From the NCBI RefSeq assembly GCF_035046485.1, contig NC_085137.1, positions 347,004,505-347,068,504 on the forward strand: a stretch of 64,000 bases of DNA. Reading direction: 5' to 3'. Position 1 is the stretch's first letter, and each line of letters opens with the position of its first letter. Origin of the DNA: Aedes albopictus. Lineage: Eukaryota > Arthropoda > Insecta > Diptera > Culicidae. Shown piece after piece: positions 23,417 through 35,639 of the stretch. Made by a program: the position numbers and the translations under genes. Under the pieces are notes generated by a model. The model worked only from the letters and a program-made list of their open reading frames with translations. It did not search any database and was not told the origin of the DNA.

Positions 23417-24401
23417 ACAAGTCGTGGAACTGAAAAGGCCCTGACAAGAGCAAACTATGCAAGAGATGCGGCGCCGAAGGCCACAAGACACAAGGCTGCA
23501 TAAGTCCACTCATTTGCTTCATCTGTACCGGGAAATTCGTGAACAACAGGCATCCAACGAGTGGTCCAAGTATACCGGCCTTCAAGAAAGTCACAGTGAA
23601 CAATTCACAGTGCAGATAACGCAGTTGAACCTCGACCAGTGTGACTCGGCTCATCAATTGCTTTGTCAGGCGGTTTCTGAGTGGGAGACGGATATCGCCA
23701 TTATAGCGGACCCATACCGAGTATCCGCCGGCAACGACAACTGTGTCGCGAATGGGTCCAGAAAAATGGCGGCGATATGGACGACGGCTAAGTACTCCTC
23801 GGTGGCCGATCGAACAGTTCACGCAGATGCTGGGCTGCATAACGACCGTGCTAACTGGGTGAAGGCCGGTGGTAGTAGCGGGTGACTCTAATGCCTGGGC
23901 CGTGGAATGGGGAAGCCATTTCACGAACTAGTGGAGTCAGATCCTGCTATAGACACGGGGCATATCAGATGTCAACTTAGCTAATGTCAGTACCAAGAGT
24001 ACCTTTAGTCGGAACGGTGCAGAGTCAATAATTGACGTTACTTTTTGGAGTCCTGGTCTAACAAGTAGTTCGAACTGGAGAGTAGACGATAACTACACTC
24101 ACAGCGGTCAGCTACAGTATCGACCACAACAACAGCAGGTAGCGGGTAGAGGAAGAGTGCGGCTAGGCCAAGGCCAAGCACTCGCAGGTGGAAGACATCA
24201 TACTTCGAAGAAGAGGTATTTAGGGAGGCGCTCCGCCGTGAGCAAAACATACTTGGTATAAGCGGTGACGTGCTGGTAGCGGTGTCGTCGTGTGCGTGCG
24301 ATGCGACCATACCTAGGCAAGCCTATCTTAGAAATAGGAGACCACCACTGGTGGACTCAAGCGATTGCGGACCTGCGCCGCGCCTGCCTACGGGCTGGGC
24401 G

Positions 24402-24904
24402 CCCGAGCAAAGTCTGATAGCAAATTGAAAACTAATTTTGATGTTGTGATATTGCTAATTTTGATAACTCAGGTTGATGTCGTTTTGGTCGTTTTAACGG
24501 TTAAAACATCAAAAATGAGAGCAGAAAAATGTTCCTGTGACAGCAAATTGAAAACCATTCCTGCTATCGATGATAGCAAATTGATATCTGTTTTTGTTAT
24601 CAGCGCAAGAAAAATGAAAAATCGTTAAATGTAGAGTTTTTCGGTTGATATCTAATCCTAAATGCAATAATACAATTGCACTAATGATATATCCCTGGAA
24701 TTACTTCACATAGTTTACTAAAAGATTTAAAAACTATTGTAACACTAAATATTTACATTAATTCAAAATGACAGCAAACCGAAAGTAAAATTTGAAATCA
24801 AATTAAGTAAGAATAAAATGATATCAAAATGTGATATCAATTTGTTGCTGAATACAAATTATGTTTTCGATTTGCTGTAATTTTGTTGTTGGACTCTGCT
24901 CGGG
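24402..24904. mobile_element. CCC-ended DNA element 1 (503 bp, 2 bp target)
   Basis: The ends CCCGAGCAAAGTCTGATAGC and (minus strand) CCCGAGCAGAGTCCAA are inverted copies. A CG dinucleotide borders both (24400-24401, 24905-24906), and the R1 sequence rejoins across it as GGGCTGGGCGGCGG. Inside, the word GA(T/C)AGCAAATTGA and its near forms recur at least five times. No coding. Confidence 0.65.
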
Positions 24905-25271
24905 CGGCGGATGTAGCGAGCGCGATCTGAGAAAGAGCGAAACGAACGACAGGAGTGTTCGCCGCTGCGAATGTGGCACTGAAGACCGAGATAAGGGCAA
25001 GCAAAAAGGCTTGCTTTGAGGATCTCTGTCAGAGTGCCAATGCGAATCCGTGAAGTGATGCCTACAGGATCGTGATGGCCAAGACGAGATGTGTAATGGC
25101 TCCTACAGAGCAATCTCCAGAGATTTTGGAAGGGATCAACGAGGGGATTTTCCGCGTCATGATCGTCCATTGGCCTCCTTACGTAAGACAGCTGGCGACT
25201 GGGTCTGGCGATGAGGAGAGGGTCACCGATGAGGAACTTACGGGGATAGCAATGTCCCTTGGTATAGGTAA

Positions 25272-27829
25272 CCCAAACAACCAATTTGCACGTATAATGA
25301 AGTTTATGTTCATGTTATACGTACTTTTATGCGTTAAAGTTACATCGCATAAGATGCAGCAAAAGTGCCTTATGCGTACAAAAGTGGAGGCGCTCTACGT
25401 GCATTGATGGAAAAATAATAATTTAGAATCTTATGCGATTTAATAATTTTCAAAAAAAAAACAACTCTGTCAGCTCGATATCGAACTAATGACCTCTGGA
25501 TTGTCGACCCACACTTCACACACAACACCAAACGCTACTTATGAAACAAGCTCCCAGCCAGCAATTTGGTTGCTATATCGAAATTGCAACTGAAATAGTC
25601 ACACATATATAGCACCAAAGAAATCGTATTCAATGCACGAAACAGGCATACACATACTAAGAGGAGGCCATATCGAAACATATATACGATTACTGCGATT
25701 CCATGCAACATAATTTACGATTTCTCGAAAAATTTCTACGGTTTCGCCGATTTTATGCGTCCAAATATACGATCATGCATGATCTTATTACGATTGAAAG
25801 TACCAATATACGACTCAAGATTTTCAAATAAAAAAAAAACAATTGGTGTTCAGTGGGAATCGAACTTAGGTCCTTTGATTGAGAACTGCGCGTTATCTCT
25901 ATTGGCTATACTGCCAAGTTGAAAATAGAGAGTTCAAAGTGAATGGCATGAAACGAATAAAAATTACGGTGATACGGTGCGAGACTTGTGGTGGGGCCGT
26001 TTTTGTTGTGCATTGAGTGGCACCAAAAGTGGTACCGTGCAAGAGCCCGGAATTCACATCGTTGCTGGAATCTATACATCACTTATTGTAAGTCATCTGC
26101 TAGTATGAAAACCTATGTATTTGGATGAAATTATTGCTAAACACCATGGTTGGAATGTGTCAACAACAACAAAAATACAAATTTGTGATGAATACCACTT
26201 TTTCTTTTTCTCCATCATACAAATATGTAAACAAAACCATTTACGATTTCCGAGATCAAGATTCGACTATTAAAAGTGCAGTAACAATCATATGCGACTG
26301 TAAAAATGAATATAGGATTTCTACAATTTCATTCACTTGGTATACGACGCAAGTGTGACGCAAACAATCAATATACAACATTGTTACAGTTGTATACGAT
26401 TTCACCGATTTTCATCATACCTTTAGGTAGCAAGCTCAATTTAGAAGATTCATATACGATGTGAAGCGACGATTTCAACGATTCAAAGAAATCATATATA
26501 CGATACTAGCGAACTTGCAGCTTGACACTAAGAATCTATGTTTTTTTCACGATTCTATCCGATTCTGTGCGATCCTACCGATAGTATCTCGCACCTTTTA
26601 TGATCGGAGACGACTATATGAAACAAATTCGCAATTGAAATTTAATTTGGCATGAAATGGGATTTTACGCAATCATTGTCAACAAATATACATATTATTA
26701 TACAATTCTGATTCAATATATGAAAATATACGATTTTTGCCACACAATGATTTACGATATGTGGTTTGCTGGGCTGATTAATAATCATGATATTCTAACT
26801 CACCTCAGTGTTTGTTGGAATGCACTTGGTTCACTTGCGCTGTGCATGTTTGGCAGGCTAAAAACGATTTCCCGTACAGTTTTCACTGCCTCTCTCTGGC
26901 TAGCACCTCCCATTGTTGATTTTCAAGCCAACAAAACAAATAATGATGACTTTACAACCATAATTATGGCTGTTCACTTTAGTGTAGCTTTTTGGCACTG
27001 CATTAACAGTGCAACTGAAACTCTTTAATTGTTATCACATATCAAATCGCGTTATGCCAACATAAACGCTTCTAGCTTATGCGAGTGTGTATGCGCACAC
27101 TTCAACGAGTTTATTTGTACTTTAATGCGATTTCATCCATACACCAAAGCGAGGTAAACTGACACAACAAGAAAAGTACCAAGCGAAGTCGTATAATCAT
27201 CGCAGTACGCAATTGGCTTCTTTAGCTTCCATATTCTGAATCTACATGCCAAACTGAGCCAAAATCCAAATTTTCATGAATTTTGGTGCCCGGGAACCTG
27301 TTTAAAAATCAATTTGAAGTTTGTATGGGAGCGATTTGTCGAATCACCCCTCGTCGCATTTTGTACTGGGTGGAGCTGTCAAACAGTTACCCAGCTGTCA
27401 AAAGGTGATTTTGAAAAATCTCTTTGAAATTGATTTTAGGTACCAAAATAACGTTCTAAAAATCTGCAAAAAATCAAAGTGGCTCAGAAAAAGGTGCTCT
27501 TTTGTATAAAATCAAAAAAAGTCGATACATTTAAAAACCCAATTATGCGAATTCATTTGACACTTTGCGAGTTCGCTTGCACGCTTTTGCGAGTAAGTAA
27601 AGTTCATCGCAATAAAACATCAGAATATCATTTACTACGATGTGCTCAGACCTTAAAAGTTTATTTGTATTCTTATATGACTTTACCTGATACATCGTAA
27701 TCAGTTCAAAAAATAACATCATATGCGATAAAATTTTTCAGTCAGCCGTACATATATGCGATAGTGACTTAAAATAGTGCTTTATACGATGTACAACGTG
27801 GTTTCTTATGCGACTCCTGGTTGTCTGGG
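25272..27829. mobile_element. CCC-ended DNA element 2 (2.56 kb, 2 bp target)
   Basis: The ends are CCCAAACAACCA (left) and CCCAGACAACCA (right, minus strand). AA borders both (25270-25271, 27830-27831), and removal restores the R1 frame at GIGKAP. Throughout the interior the word TATACGAT, or its variant TATGCGA, recurs on both strands more than twenty times. Two tRNA-like segments with B-box-like GTTCGAT strings lie at about 25455-25555 and 25835-25930 on the minus strand. No credible protein-coding frame. Confidence 0.7.
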
Positions 27830-28454
27830 AAAGCTCCAAATTCAGACGGAGTTCCGAACCTGGTCTTAAAAGTAGCTATTGCAGAGGCTCTCGAGATGTT
27901 CAGGTCTGATATGCGGACATGCCTGGACAAGGGAATCTGGGAGCGGCAGAGCCTGGTTCTATTGCCAAAGACGGGGAAACCTCCCCGAGACCCGTCGGTC
28001 TAATATGCTTGATCGACACGGTGGGGAAGGTACTCAAAAAGACCATCCTCAACAGAATGTTGAGGCTCACCGAGGGTGTAAATGGTCTCTCGGGCAACCA
28101 GCTATCCTGTCCGTTACAAAAACCGCCGAGGTAGCGCTCCAGCGTGAGAGGACGGAGATTCACTACTGTGGAGTAGTGGCTCTGGATGTAAGGAACGCGT
28201 TCAATAGCGCCAGTTGGGCAGCTATTGCCGACGCGCTCCTGCGTCTGGGAATACCCGGGTATCTGTACCTGTGATTCTCGGAAATTACTTCCAGAATCGA
28301 GTACTAGTTTACGAAACAGAGAAGGGTCGGAAATGTTTTCACATAACCTCAGGTGTCCCACATGGTTCCATCCTGGGTTCGTGTTATGGAATGCCATGTA
28401 CGACGAGGTGTTTAGGTTGAAGTTCCCGGTGCGAGTAGACAGCGACTTTGGTGT

Positions 28455-29180
28455 TGACGTCTACATAAACTCTATTGATTATCAAACTGCATCCAAACTC
28501 TTTGACACCAACAATCTACTGTACCACGTTGTATGAACCTGAAAATCAAGTGACTTATTTTTGAATGATTTTTTCACAGAAATATAAAAAATGTGAAGAT
28601 TCATGTTTTTATAAAGCTCTGTCCAATTTCATCACGTAATTCTTTACCAGCAGCAGCAGAGCCGAGACCCAGATTGTAAAGCCACATATGATGCGAATTT
28701 TCCCATGAGAGTTGCCGAAAATTGTGTATGCAAAATTTATCGCACATTAATAAATAAAATCGATTGCTCTCTTTGCGTTGCCAACTAGCGATGGTGGCTG
28801 TGTCGACTTCTGTCATGAGCACGTCGATTTTAACATTTCACTCAAACTCATTCACACTGACTGCGTTCTGGTACGCATGGGACGGACACTGCCTGGCTGT
28901 TGTTGTATGTACCGTACGTGAATTCTCCCAATTTTGAGTACGGCCTTGGCTTTTTAAAACGTGTCCCCTGGAATCCCATCCCCATCCTTGGTTGTATTGT
29001 GCGTCAGAATTGAAGAACCGGGCGAACTGGAGTCCATACATGAAATGGGGGAAAGTGATACAAAATACTCTCTTTAATTCGTAAATGCTACTCCACAAGT
29101 GAAAAGATCAATCAAATTTGCACAAGTAAGCAAAAAACAGAGCTTGGTAGCTACATTTCTCAGTGTTCAGTACACCTTTA
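28455..29180. other. no recognisable gene
   Basis: The R1-type similarity stops near 28450 and nothing else is recognised here. Confidence 0.45.
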
Positions 29181-29202
29181 GAATTCTAAACCTTATCGAA
29201 AG

Positions 29203-29395
29203 TCAATAACGGTGCCAGCCGGATTCGATTCCCGGTCGGTCCAGGAACTTTTCGTAATAATAATTTCCATTACGCCAAGAAGACGAAAAACGGTATGGGT
29301 CACGTCATCACAGTCATAGGGGCAGGGAAGGCATCCAATGTTAGTACGATGTGCGTTGTTACTAAAGACTGAGATCACCAGAATAAATCATATAT
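29203..29395 (+). repeat. tRNA-derived SINE, family 2, 5'-truncated
   Basis: The B-box-like string GGATTCGATTCCCGG is followed by a GGAACTTTTCGTAATAAT body, shared with the copies at 35322-35490 and 57336-57600. The A-box half is missing. Confidence 0.55.
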
Positions 29396-30430
29396 ATAAG
29401 ACACCTTATCCCATTAACCCCTACATACTAGGTCGTATGTAGCGTTCAGTTTAGTTGCCGTATTTTACGACGGGCAGCAGCTGCACCGGCCCAGCATCAT
29501 GTTTAGGAATGCTGCCTGTTATCGTTTGGCATTCGCTCTACCATGTATGAACGTTGAGGTACGTGATTGTTCGATGGCCGACGACGACGCGATGCACCTG
29601 GGATGATGGCTGGCGGGATGCGGTCCGTACAATTCATTCGAAGCCTACGGACGACGACGACGACGACTATGACGGAGCTTTTTTATATTGTTTGGAAAAT
29701 ACACACACGTCAGCCGTACAGTTTGTACGCATGTAGGTCACCGAGTATAACAATTCTACGTGGTCTTCCATCCATACAACGATACAGTTCGCATCGCACA
29801 CCGGGTGCTGGATTTTGGGTGGGGTTCGTATTTACTGGTGTAGGCCTAGGATTGACGTAATCCGGGCGGCTGCTCCGTGAGATCTGGGAAAGGGGTTCTC
29901 AAATTGGCTGGTTGGTGAAAAGCTTCACAGGAATGTCGTTCACGTAGGTACCTGATTTTCTATAGCTCTGTGCTGTTTTTTTTTCTTCTAAACCATAAGG
30001 GGAGGATCTGCTCAACATACACCCGAACAGGAAGGTCCGGGTATTGTGGGGCTAAGGCCGTCTTCTACAATAAAAGTAAAAGCCAGGACTAATCTTTCCT
30101 CAACCCACTAAACTCATTCCTATGGTCGCCAAACCCTTCGTCTCTCCGGAACCACCAAAAAGGTATTGCATTAGAGAGCGGCTAGTGCACATCGCACCCT
30201 CAAGATTAGCTGCGTATCCTGCAACATCGATGACTCGCTTTGGAGAGCCTATCACGATAAGATGCTGGCCATTAGCCAGTATCCCGAGTGATCCTCACCA
30301 CTTTTTTTTGCCCTCGGAAGGCGGGCATAGTCAACTACACGCCCGCGCCCAACTGTTTTGTAGACGTCAATAACTGATGCCTACATGCAACTAGAATGAC
30401 CTGCTGAAGGCAAGGGTATCACTACCCTTA
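29396..30430. other. no recognisable gene; short CGA repeat
   Basis: Contains a short ACGACG repeat at about 29650-29668. The 3' part may be untranslated sequence of the adjacent R1-type fragment. No supported gene. Confidence 0.4.
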
Positions 30431-30835
30431 AGGCCCTTTCAGCTGCACCAGAAGGTTGCTGACAGTAGGGTCTCCACCAGCCCCGGCCCTTACCGGGGAC
30501 CCCTTTTCAACCACGGGCTCGGATCCTACCCAGTAGACCGACGCCACGACAGCACCGCTACCGGGACTTCCTCTCCGCGGCCACTTAATCGTTGCTGTAA
30601 GGTTCGATTTCGACCGAAGAGCACCGGTATGGTAAACGAAGCCGACTTCGAACCCCTGGAACACCTCTTGTACCGCATCTGAACTAGCCATTCTCCGAGT
30701 ACACGCACCATCTCCTCTGTGGCTTCGATGTGGGTGATGGCCGTTGAAACGGCATTCCAGCCAAACTCATCCTTACACATCCTCTGGACAAGATTGCACG
30801 GAGTTGTGTCCACCTCTCATGTGGCAAGCATGCGG
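30430..30835 (-). pseudogene. R1-type retrotransposon, 3' end of ORF2
   Basis: On the minus strand the frame reads DTTPCNLVQRMCKDEFGWNA and then VSTAITHI, which I recognise as the extreme C-terminus of R1-type ORF2, followed by probable 3' UTR. The rest of the element is absent. Confidence 0.55.
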
Positions 30836-30884
30836 TCACGCATTGTGCGAAAATAAGGGCACACGAACAAATCGTGTTCGTGTG

Positions 30885-32060
30885 AAAAACCCCTTGATTC
30901 TTGGTTTCACATAACTTATCCACCACTCGATCCAACTGTTGTAGTATCTTTTTTGGCGACACCAGTAATTCCACTTTGTTTCAAACTCTTCCATGTTTTC
31001 TTCTGTCAGCACGTGACCACGCATAGCCCAATATCCATTTCCAGCATCTCTGCCAAGATCTGGTAAGCACAGTCTTAGTTTGTACACTTTATGATCAGAA
31101 AAGCAGTTCACGTGATAAGAAGCACTTCTTAAATGGTCGACTAAGTTCCCCGACACATAAATTCTGTCTAATCGCGACTTGCAGTTCGACCTTATGAAAC
31201 TGTATTCCAACTCTCGACTCAAACAATCCCATGTATCTCGCATGTTCAAGTTGTGAATCAGTGTTCGCAACGCCGTACTTTTATTATTCACTCCGGTTGC
31301 ATCCTTGTTTGCGATCACACAATTGAAATCCCCTCCGAATATAACATACGGTGATGCACTTTGCAGATAATAAGGAATAAACCGATTGAACACATCTACT
31401 CTACTACGATAGTTTTGTATTCCACTTGGCGCATAAACATTGCAGATTGTTACGGAGTTATGCTTATTATTCTGCTATCAAGACTTCTTTGCACATTGGC
31501 CACAGGTATATGTACTTTCAGTGCTATAGCTGTTCCTCGCCGTGTCTCGTTAACATTGGTGTACACTTGAAAACCTGGAATGTACAAACGGCTACACTCC
31601 ACTTCTTGCAATAGAACCACCGACGAACCGACGTGACAGCTAGAACAAATAAATTAAAATTTGTTGTCTCCGACGCCATGATGAAAAATAGCCGAACACA
31701 ACTGCCACCTCTATAACGGCTCGCGTTGTTTTGATAGCTTGACACCAAACCCCCGTGTGTTCATATAGGAAAAGGTTCGTGTCTACGCTGATTTGACAGA
31801 AGCGTTCGCTCGCTTCGCTGGCCGACCGTTAAATTTAGGGGGGACACTTTTGAAATACCACTGTTACGTCGGTTCGTCGGTGATAGAACTATATCTAGGT
31901 CCAGTAGTCTTATCATCGAACGCAACGAGTTGATCTTATTTTCATTGGAGATGACATTTATATTGATGCTAGCTACATTTTTGCTTTTGAAGGTGTTGGA
32001 GTTAGCCATATTAGTGTTTAGTTTTGGCTTTTTTGGAGCGATTTCTACTCCTGGTGATGA
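30885..32060 (-). pseudogene. L1-like retrotransposon ORF2, endonuclease domain only
   Basis: Read on the minus strand, the start near 32035-31900 shows SININVISNENKINSLRSMI. After a disrupted stretch (about 31780-31650) come LQEVECSRLYIPGFQVY, NETRRGTAIALK, FGGDFNCVI, SRLDRIYV and FSDHKVY. These are the ordered motifs of an apurinic-type endonuclease with its Glu, Asp/Asn and Asp/His residues kept. The reverse transcriptase is absent beyond 30885, and at least one frame shift lies near 31450. The style of the NVNETRRGT region suggests an L1/Tx1-like element. Confidence 0.65.
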
Positions 32061-33364
32061 TGAAGCCCTCATCATGCCTCGATGTATCTGACGAGAACTC
32101 ATAGTCTTTGGCATTATTCACGTCTAACTCGCTTTCTGATATTTCCATCGTTGTACCGCTGCAGCTCTCGACTACAGCAGGGGTTTTGAAGTTTGTTTTC
32201 GAAACCAGCATGTTTGTGTTAGATGTGTTGATTGTGTCCGTAGTGAGTACCGCTGCTCTCTTCTGAGAGTAGACACTCAGGATTTGTGCCTGGGAAAGAG
32301 CTCCAGCATTCTCAGTTTGATTGGAGATGTACGACGATACAGCCTCGTTGTCGTTGTCTGCCTCCACAAGGTCAACGTTCATTGGGATAATGATCTCCGA
32401 GTTGAGTTCTGTTGTATGTGGGAGTAGAATTTCTCCTGTCATCAACACCACATCCTCATCACCCTCAGCAGCACCAGCAGCAGCTTCAGCAACAACAGCA
32501 GACACAGTAGCAGATGGACCAGCAGCCTCGATAACCGATTGCTCGTCGGAATTTTCATTACCAGTGTTTGTGGTACCTTGATTCCTTACCTCACCCAGCT
32601 TCACAAATTCGGGCATCAGAGCTTCGGCAGCGTTAACTCCAACTTTGTTTTGAGCTGACACCGATAGTGGTGCGCTTCCAGCTATGTCAGCATACGTCGA
32701 TCGCTCTTCCCGTGCTCGCTGTAACCTAGAATTCAGGTCAGTTTTCTACGCATTTAGCTTTTTATTTTGTACACAGGTCATTCCGGGATGTACAAGATTT
32801 GTACAATGCTTACATGTGGCAGGTTGTCCAGGATAGGAGATTAGTGTTGGTTCACCCTGCACTACTACGTACTACTTGATATGTTTGCGAAGAACCATTT
32901 TCGCCACTCCTCGAAACACCTTTGTAGACAAAGTGGTCTCCCCACATGAGCTCTTTGATGGCAATAACATCGCCATATTGGTTCAGGAATTCACCAATTT
33001 GCTCCGGTGTGACATTCTCTGAAAAATCATGGATCTTAACTTCGATTCCACCATCATCCATGCTCAATTTGACTTTGTACTTCGTGTTGTTGATCTCAAA
33101 CTCATGCTTTCCATTATGTCGAATCACAGTGTCCTGTGCAGTTTTGAGATCGCTGCATTTTACTTGAGCACAGTTGAGAGCGTGGTTTTCTTGTAGTCGT
33201 ACTACAGTATCCAAGCTGAGACCCAATGTATTGTGCACAAAATTGTGCGTTTCTTCATACGACATGCGTTTGGGCAGATTGGAGAAATCCACCCTGAATG
33301 TATTTTCACGGGATTTTGGCGAAGTTGGTTGTGCATTGAAGTTAGTTGTGCATTGATAATGCAT
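32011..33364 (-). pseudogene. L1-like retrotransposon ORF1 (RRM-like and zinc knuckle), broken
   Basis: The minus-strand ATG lies at 33362-33364. The first 150 residues include FRVDFSNLPKRMSYEETHNF and the RRM-like stretch GGIEVKIHDFSENVTPEQIG. After a frameshift near 32890 the sequence gives CKHCTNLVHPGMTC, a CX2CX4HX4C zinc knuckle (about 32750-32840). A second long segment (32011-32661) is acidic and Ser/Thr/Asn-rich and ends in a basic tail. Such proteins coat retrotransposon RNA. Frameshifts and stops make this copy non-functional. Confidence 0.65.
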
Positions 33365-33479
33365 TCAACTTCGTGTCGTCAGAATATTCTAACGAAAACT
33401 CGTATGTTATACCACTTTACAATACTTGACCACGTAAGAAACTTTGGATTTTAACGCGCACGTCCGATCATCTCAACGT

Positions 33480-33600
33480 TTCGACGCGAACTGATCTCAA
33501 GAGCCTCTGCAAGAGCTACTTTCAAGGCCAGCTTTGGAACTCCGTCCGGACTTGGGGCCTTACCTACGCTAAGGTTGCCGGCTGTTCGGGTCCATATGAA
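33480..33600 (-). pseudogene. R1-type reverse-transcriptase scrap
   Basis: The minus strand encodes KAPSPDGVPKLALKVALAEA, the same fingers motif seen at 27832. Nothing else of the element flanks it. Confidence 0.55.
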
Positions 33601-33654
33601 GTTAACCATCAATGTTAACTTCTTTTCCCGATCAGCCTAGATAGCTGTGTAGTG

Positions 33655-33890
33655 TCGGTAGCGGTTGTCTCAATTGGCTAAGAATAACACTACGGACCAC
33701 CTGTTCCGGGGGTAAAAGTCCACTAAACAGGGAACCCCAATCCAAGGTGTCAGGCGACCCGTGCTGATGGATGAATGGTTGATGGGGTTTAAAATATGCT
33801 CGATCTTTAACGGAGCCCGTAACGTTGGTAGATCGCCTTTATGTGTTGCGTTACGGTTCAAGATCTACCAAACCGAACCCTAGTGACATC
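33655..33890 (+). pseudogene. R1-type 5' leader fragment
   Basis: GACCCGTGCTGATGGATGAA and GCTCGATCTTTAACGGAGCC match the leader at 1905-2110, but coding sequence is missing. Confidence 0.5.
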
Positions 33891-34470
33891 CTGTTTGTCA
33901 AGTTGGGGTAATGTGTTTTGGTAATAAGGATTCATGGTACAAAGTCCTTCTTACTGGTGACAGTTTCTAAAATTGCATTTATTCTGCCTTGCTGATAGTT
34001 AAAGAATCGGACTTTGCCTACCCGAGACTACACTTGATGTTAGGAAAACAAACATGCTTTACGTATCTTATTGCGTACTAACCTATCAAGGACTGTTAAG
34101 TTCTGGTGATTCAAGGACTCACGTGCATTCTTATTGCAGAACACATTCTCTAATTTGACAGAGTTTTGCAACTAGCCTAAAGTCCCGCGTTTTTCTTTGT
34201 TGTCCTAGGACTAAACTAGAAGCAAGACATGGATGGGGCTAGAGTTCCGATGCATGGATAAATATCAGTACCACCGTTTTGTTTTTCTCAGAATGCAAAT
34301 GGATTGTGTTTGATTAGGGGCGCTCTTTCACTGAGATTTAAATCTCTATGATAACGGAACCTTTTCATCGCAATCGATTTCTTACACCTCTGGGATAACA
34401 AAACAGGAACTGTACAGAAATCGATGCTTCATTGCCTCTCAATGACAATGGAGTAGTACGACATGCACTA
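33891..34470. other. no recognisable gene
   Basis: No supported feature. Confidence 0.4.
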
Positions 34471-34474
34471 AATA

Positions 34475-35060
34475 CTAAGGATACGGGTAATGCCACAAAA
34501 GATCTAAATACTGGTCGCAGTGGCTCACCCGAACAGAAAAAAAAACGCTAAGGTTCTTTGCTATCTCCGTAAGTTCCACATCGGTCACCCTCTCTTCATT
34601 GCCAGACTCAGTCCCAGGCTGTCCTGCAAAAGGAGGCCAAGGACTAGGATCATGATGCGGAAAAGGTTCCTCGAAGAACGCCTCCCATGTCTCTGGAGAC
34701 TGCTCTGTAGGAGCCATTACACCTCTTGGCTTGACCATCATGATCTTGTAGGCATCACCACACGGATACGCATTGGCTCTCTGGTAGAGACCTTCAAAGC
34801 ATGCCTTTTTGCTTTCTCTTATCTTGGACTTCAGCGCGGCTTTTGCAGCGGCGAACACCACCCGCCGTTCGTTTTGCTCTTCCTCAGCCTTTTTGCCGCC
34901 CATCCTTCCCAGATTTCCGGAACACTTGGCTGGGATCCGGCTTGCCGATATTACTGTCGACCTTCGGGACCCACAAGCTTCGTTAATGATCGAGCATCTT
35001 TTTCACCCCCTCAATCACTCATTCCTCGGCACGGGTCGCTTCACACTTTGAATTGGGATT
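34475..35060 (-). pseudogene. R1-type fragment: leader fused to the ORF2 linker
   Basis: On the minus strand a leader stretch (CCCGTGCCGAGGAATGAGTG, about 35010-35045) runs within about 150 bp into the endonuclease-RT linker, residues KKACFEGLYQRANAYPCGDA and VMAPTEQSPE. Gag and endonuclease are deleted. The frame fades near 34540. The linker matches 25000-25270 closely. Confidence 0.6.
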
Positions 35061-35321
35061 TGTAGTCCTAATCTTAGTTGGTCGGCGACTACGCGGCTGG
35101 ACCCCATCAGAGCTTAGGGGGGTGGGTGTTGGGACTATAATTCCTGCTTGCCCCATAGCTCTGTGCTGTCGAGACGGTCATTTGTCGACCTGAAGTGATG
35201 ATGAGCAGATGCTCAGCGGTTGGTGCCTGGTAAGCACGGCATTTTCCGAGTAGCCGTCCACAAAACTGGCTCGATAACTTCTTACGAATTAATTCGCTTC
35301 AAGTGATAGATGCAGGACCTC

Positions 35322-35490
35322 CACAGCCATAGCTGTAAAGGCATGGGCATTCAGCATGGCCAAACAGATGGTGACGTGTTCGAATCCTGGTACTTTTCGT
35401 AATGGAAATGGTTTGCAAAATGATCATTGGCAGAGGAAGCTCTGGTAATAATTATGAAAGTGCTCAAAGTACACTTAGCTAAAAAGCAGT
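35322..35490 (+). repeat. tRNA-derived SINE, family 2
   Basis: Starts CCATAGCTGTAAAGGCATGG, has a B-box-like GTGTTCGAATCC, then CTTTTCGTAATGGAAATGG and GGCAGAGGAAGCTCT. The order is the same as at 57336-57600. Confidence 0.65.
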
Positions 35491-35639
35491 ATTTCTTGCG
35501 ATTGGAAACTCGGTGGAGGAAGTGAAGTTCTCTCAATTTATTCGGAGTATCCACATTCGCCGATGTATTTAATGATCGTGAATTCAGCATAGTCGAGCTG
35601 CAAGAGGTGTAAATATTGTGCAGGACCCATGGTACGAAC

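Larger units (their letters stand above)
21510..28450 (+). pseudogene. R1-type non-LTR retrotransposon, three times interrupted
   Basis: Pieces follow in order on the plus strand. The gag part (about 21650-22093, including KVDELITTLRQ and a PEVCSR-LEPGHK zinc knuckle) continues after an insertion with CKRCGAEGHKTQGC and CFICTG knuckles (23423-23580). The endonuclease (about 23610-24150) has IAIIADPYRV and SRNGAESIIDVTF. The linker with VMAPTEQSPE lies at 25070-25270. The reverse-transcriptase fingers and start of the palm (27832-28450) show PNSDGVPNLVLKVAIAEA, LDVRNAFNSASW and a GVPHGSILG motif. Multiple frameshifts make it dead. The catalytic FADD and C-terminus are not seen after 28450. Gaps are a CR1-like insertion and two CCC-ended DNA elements. 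Confidence 0.75.

Noticed and set aside
26125..27028. Open frames inside the CCC-ended element
   Set aside because: No recognisable domain; composition follows the repeated TATACGAT word.
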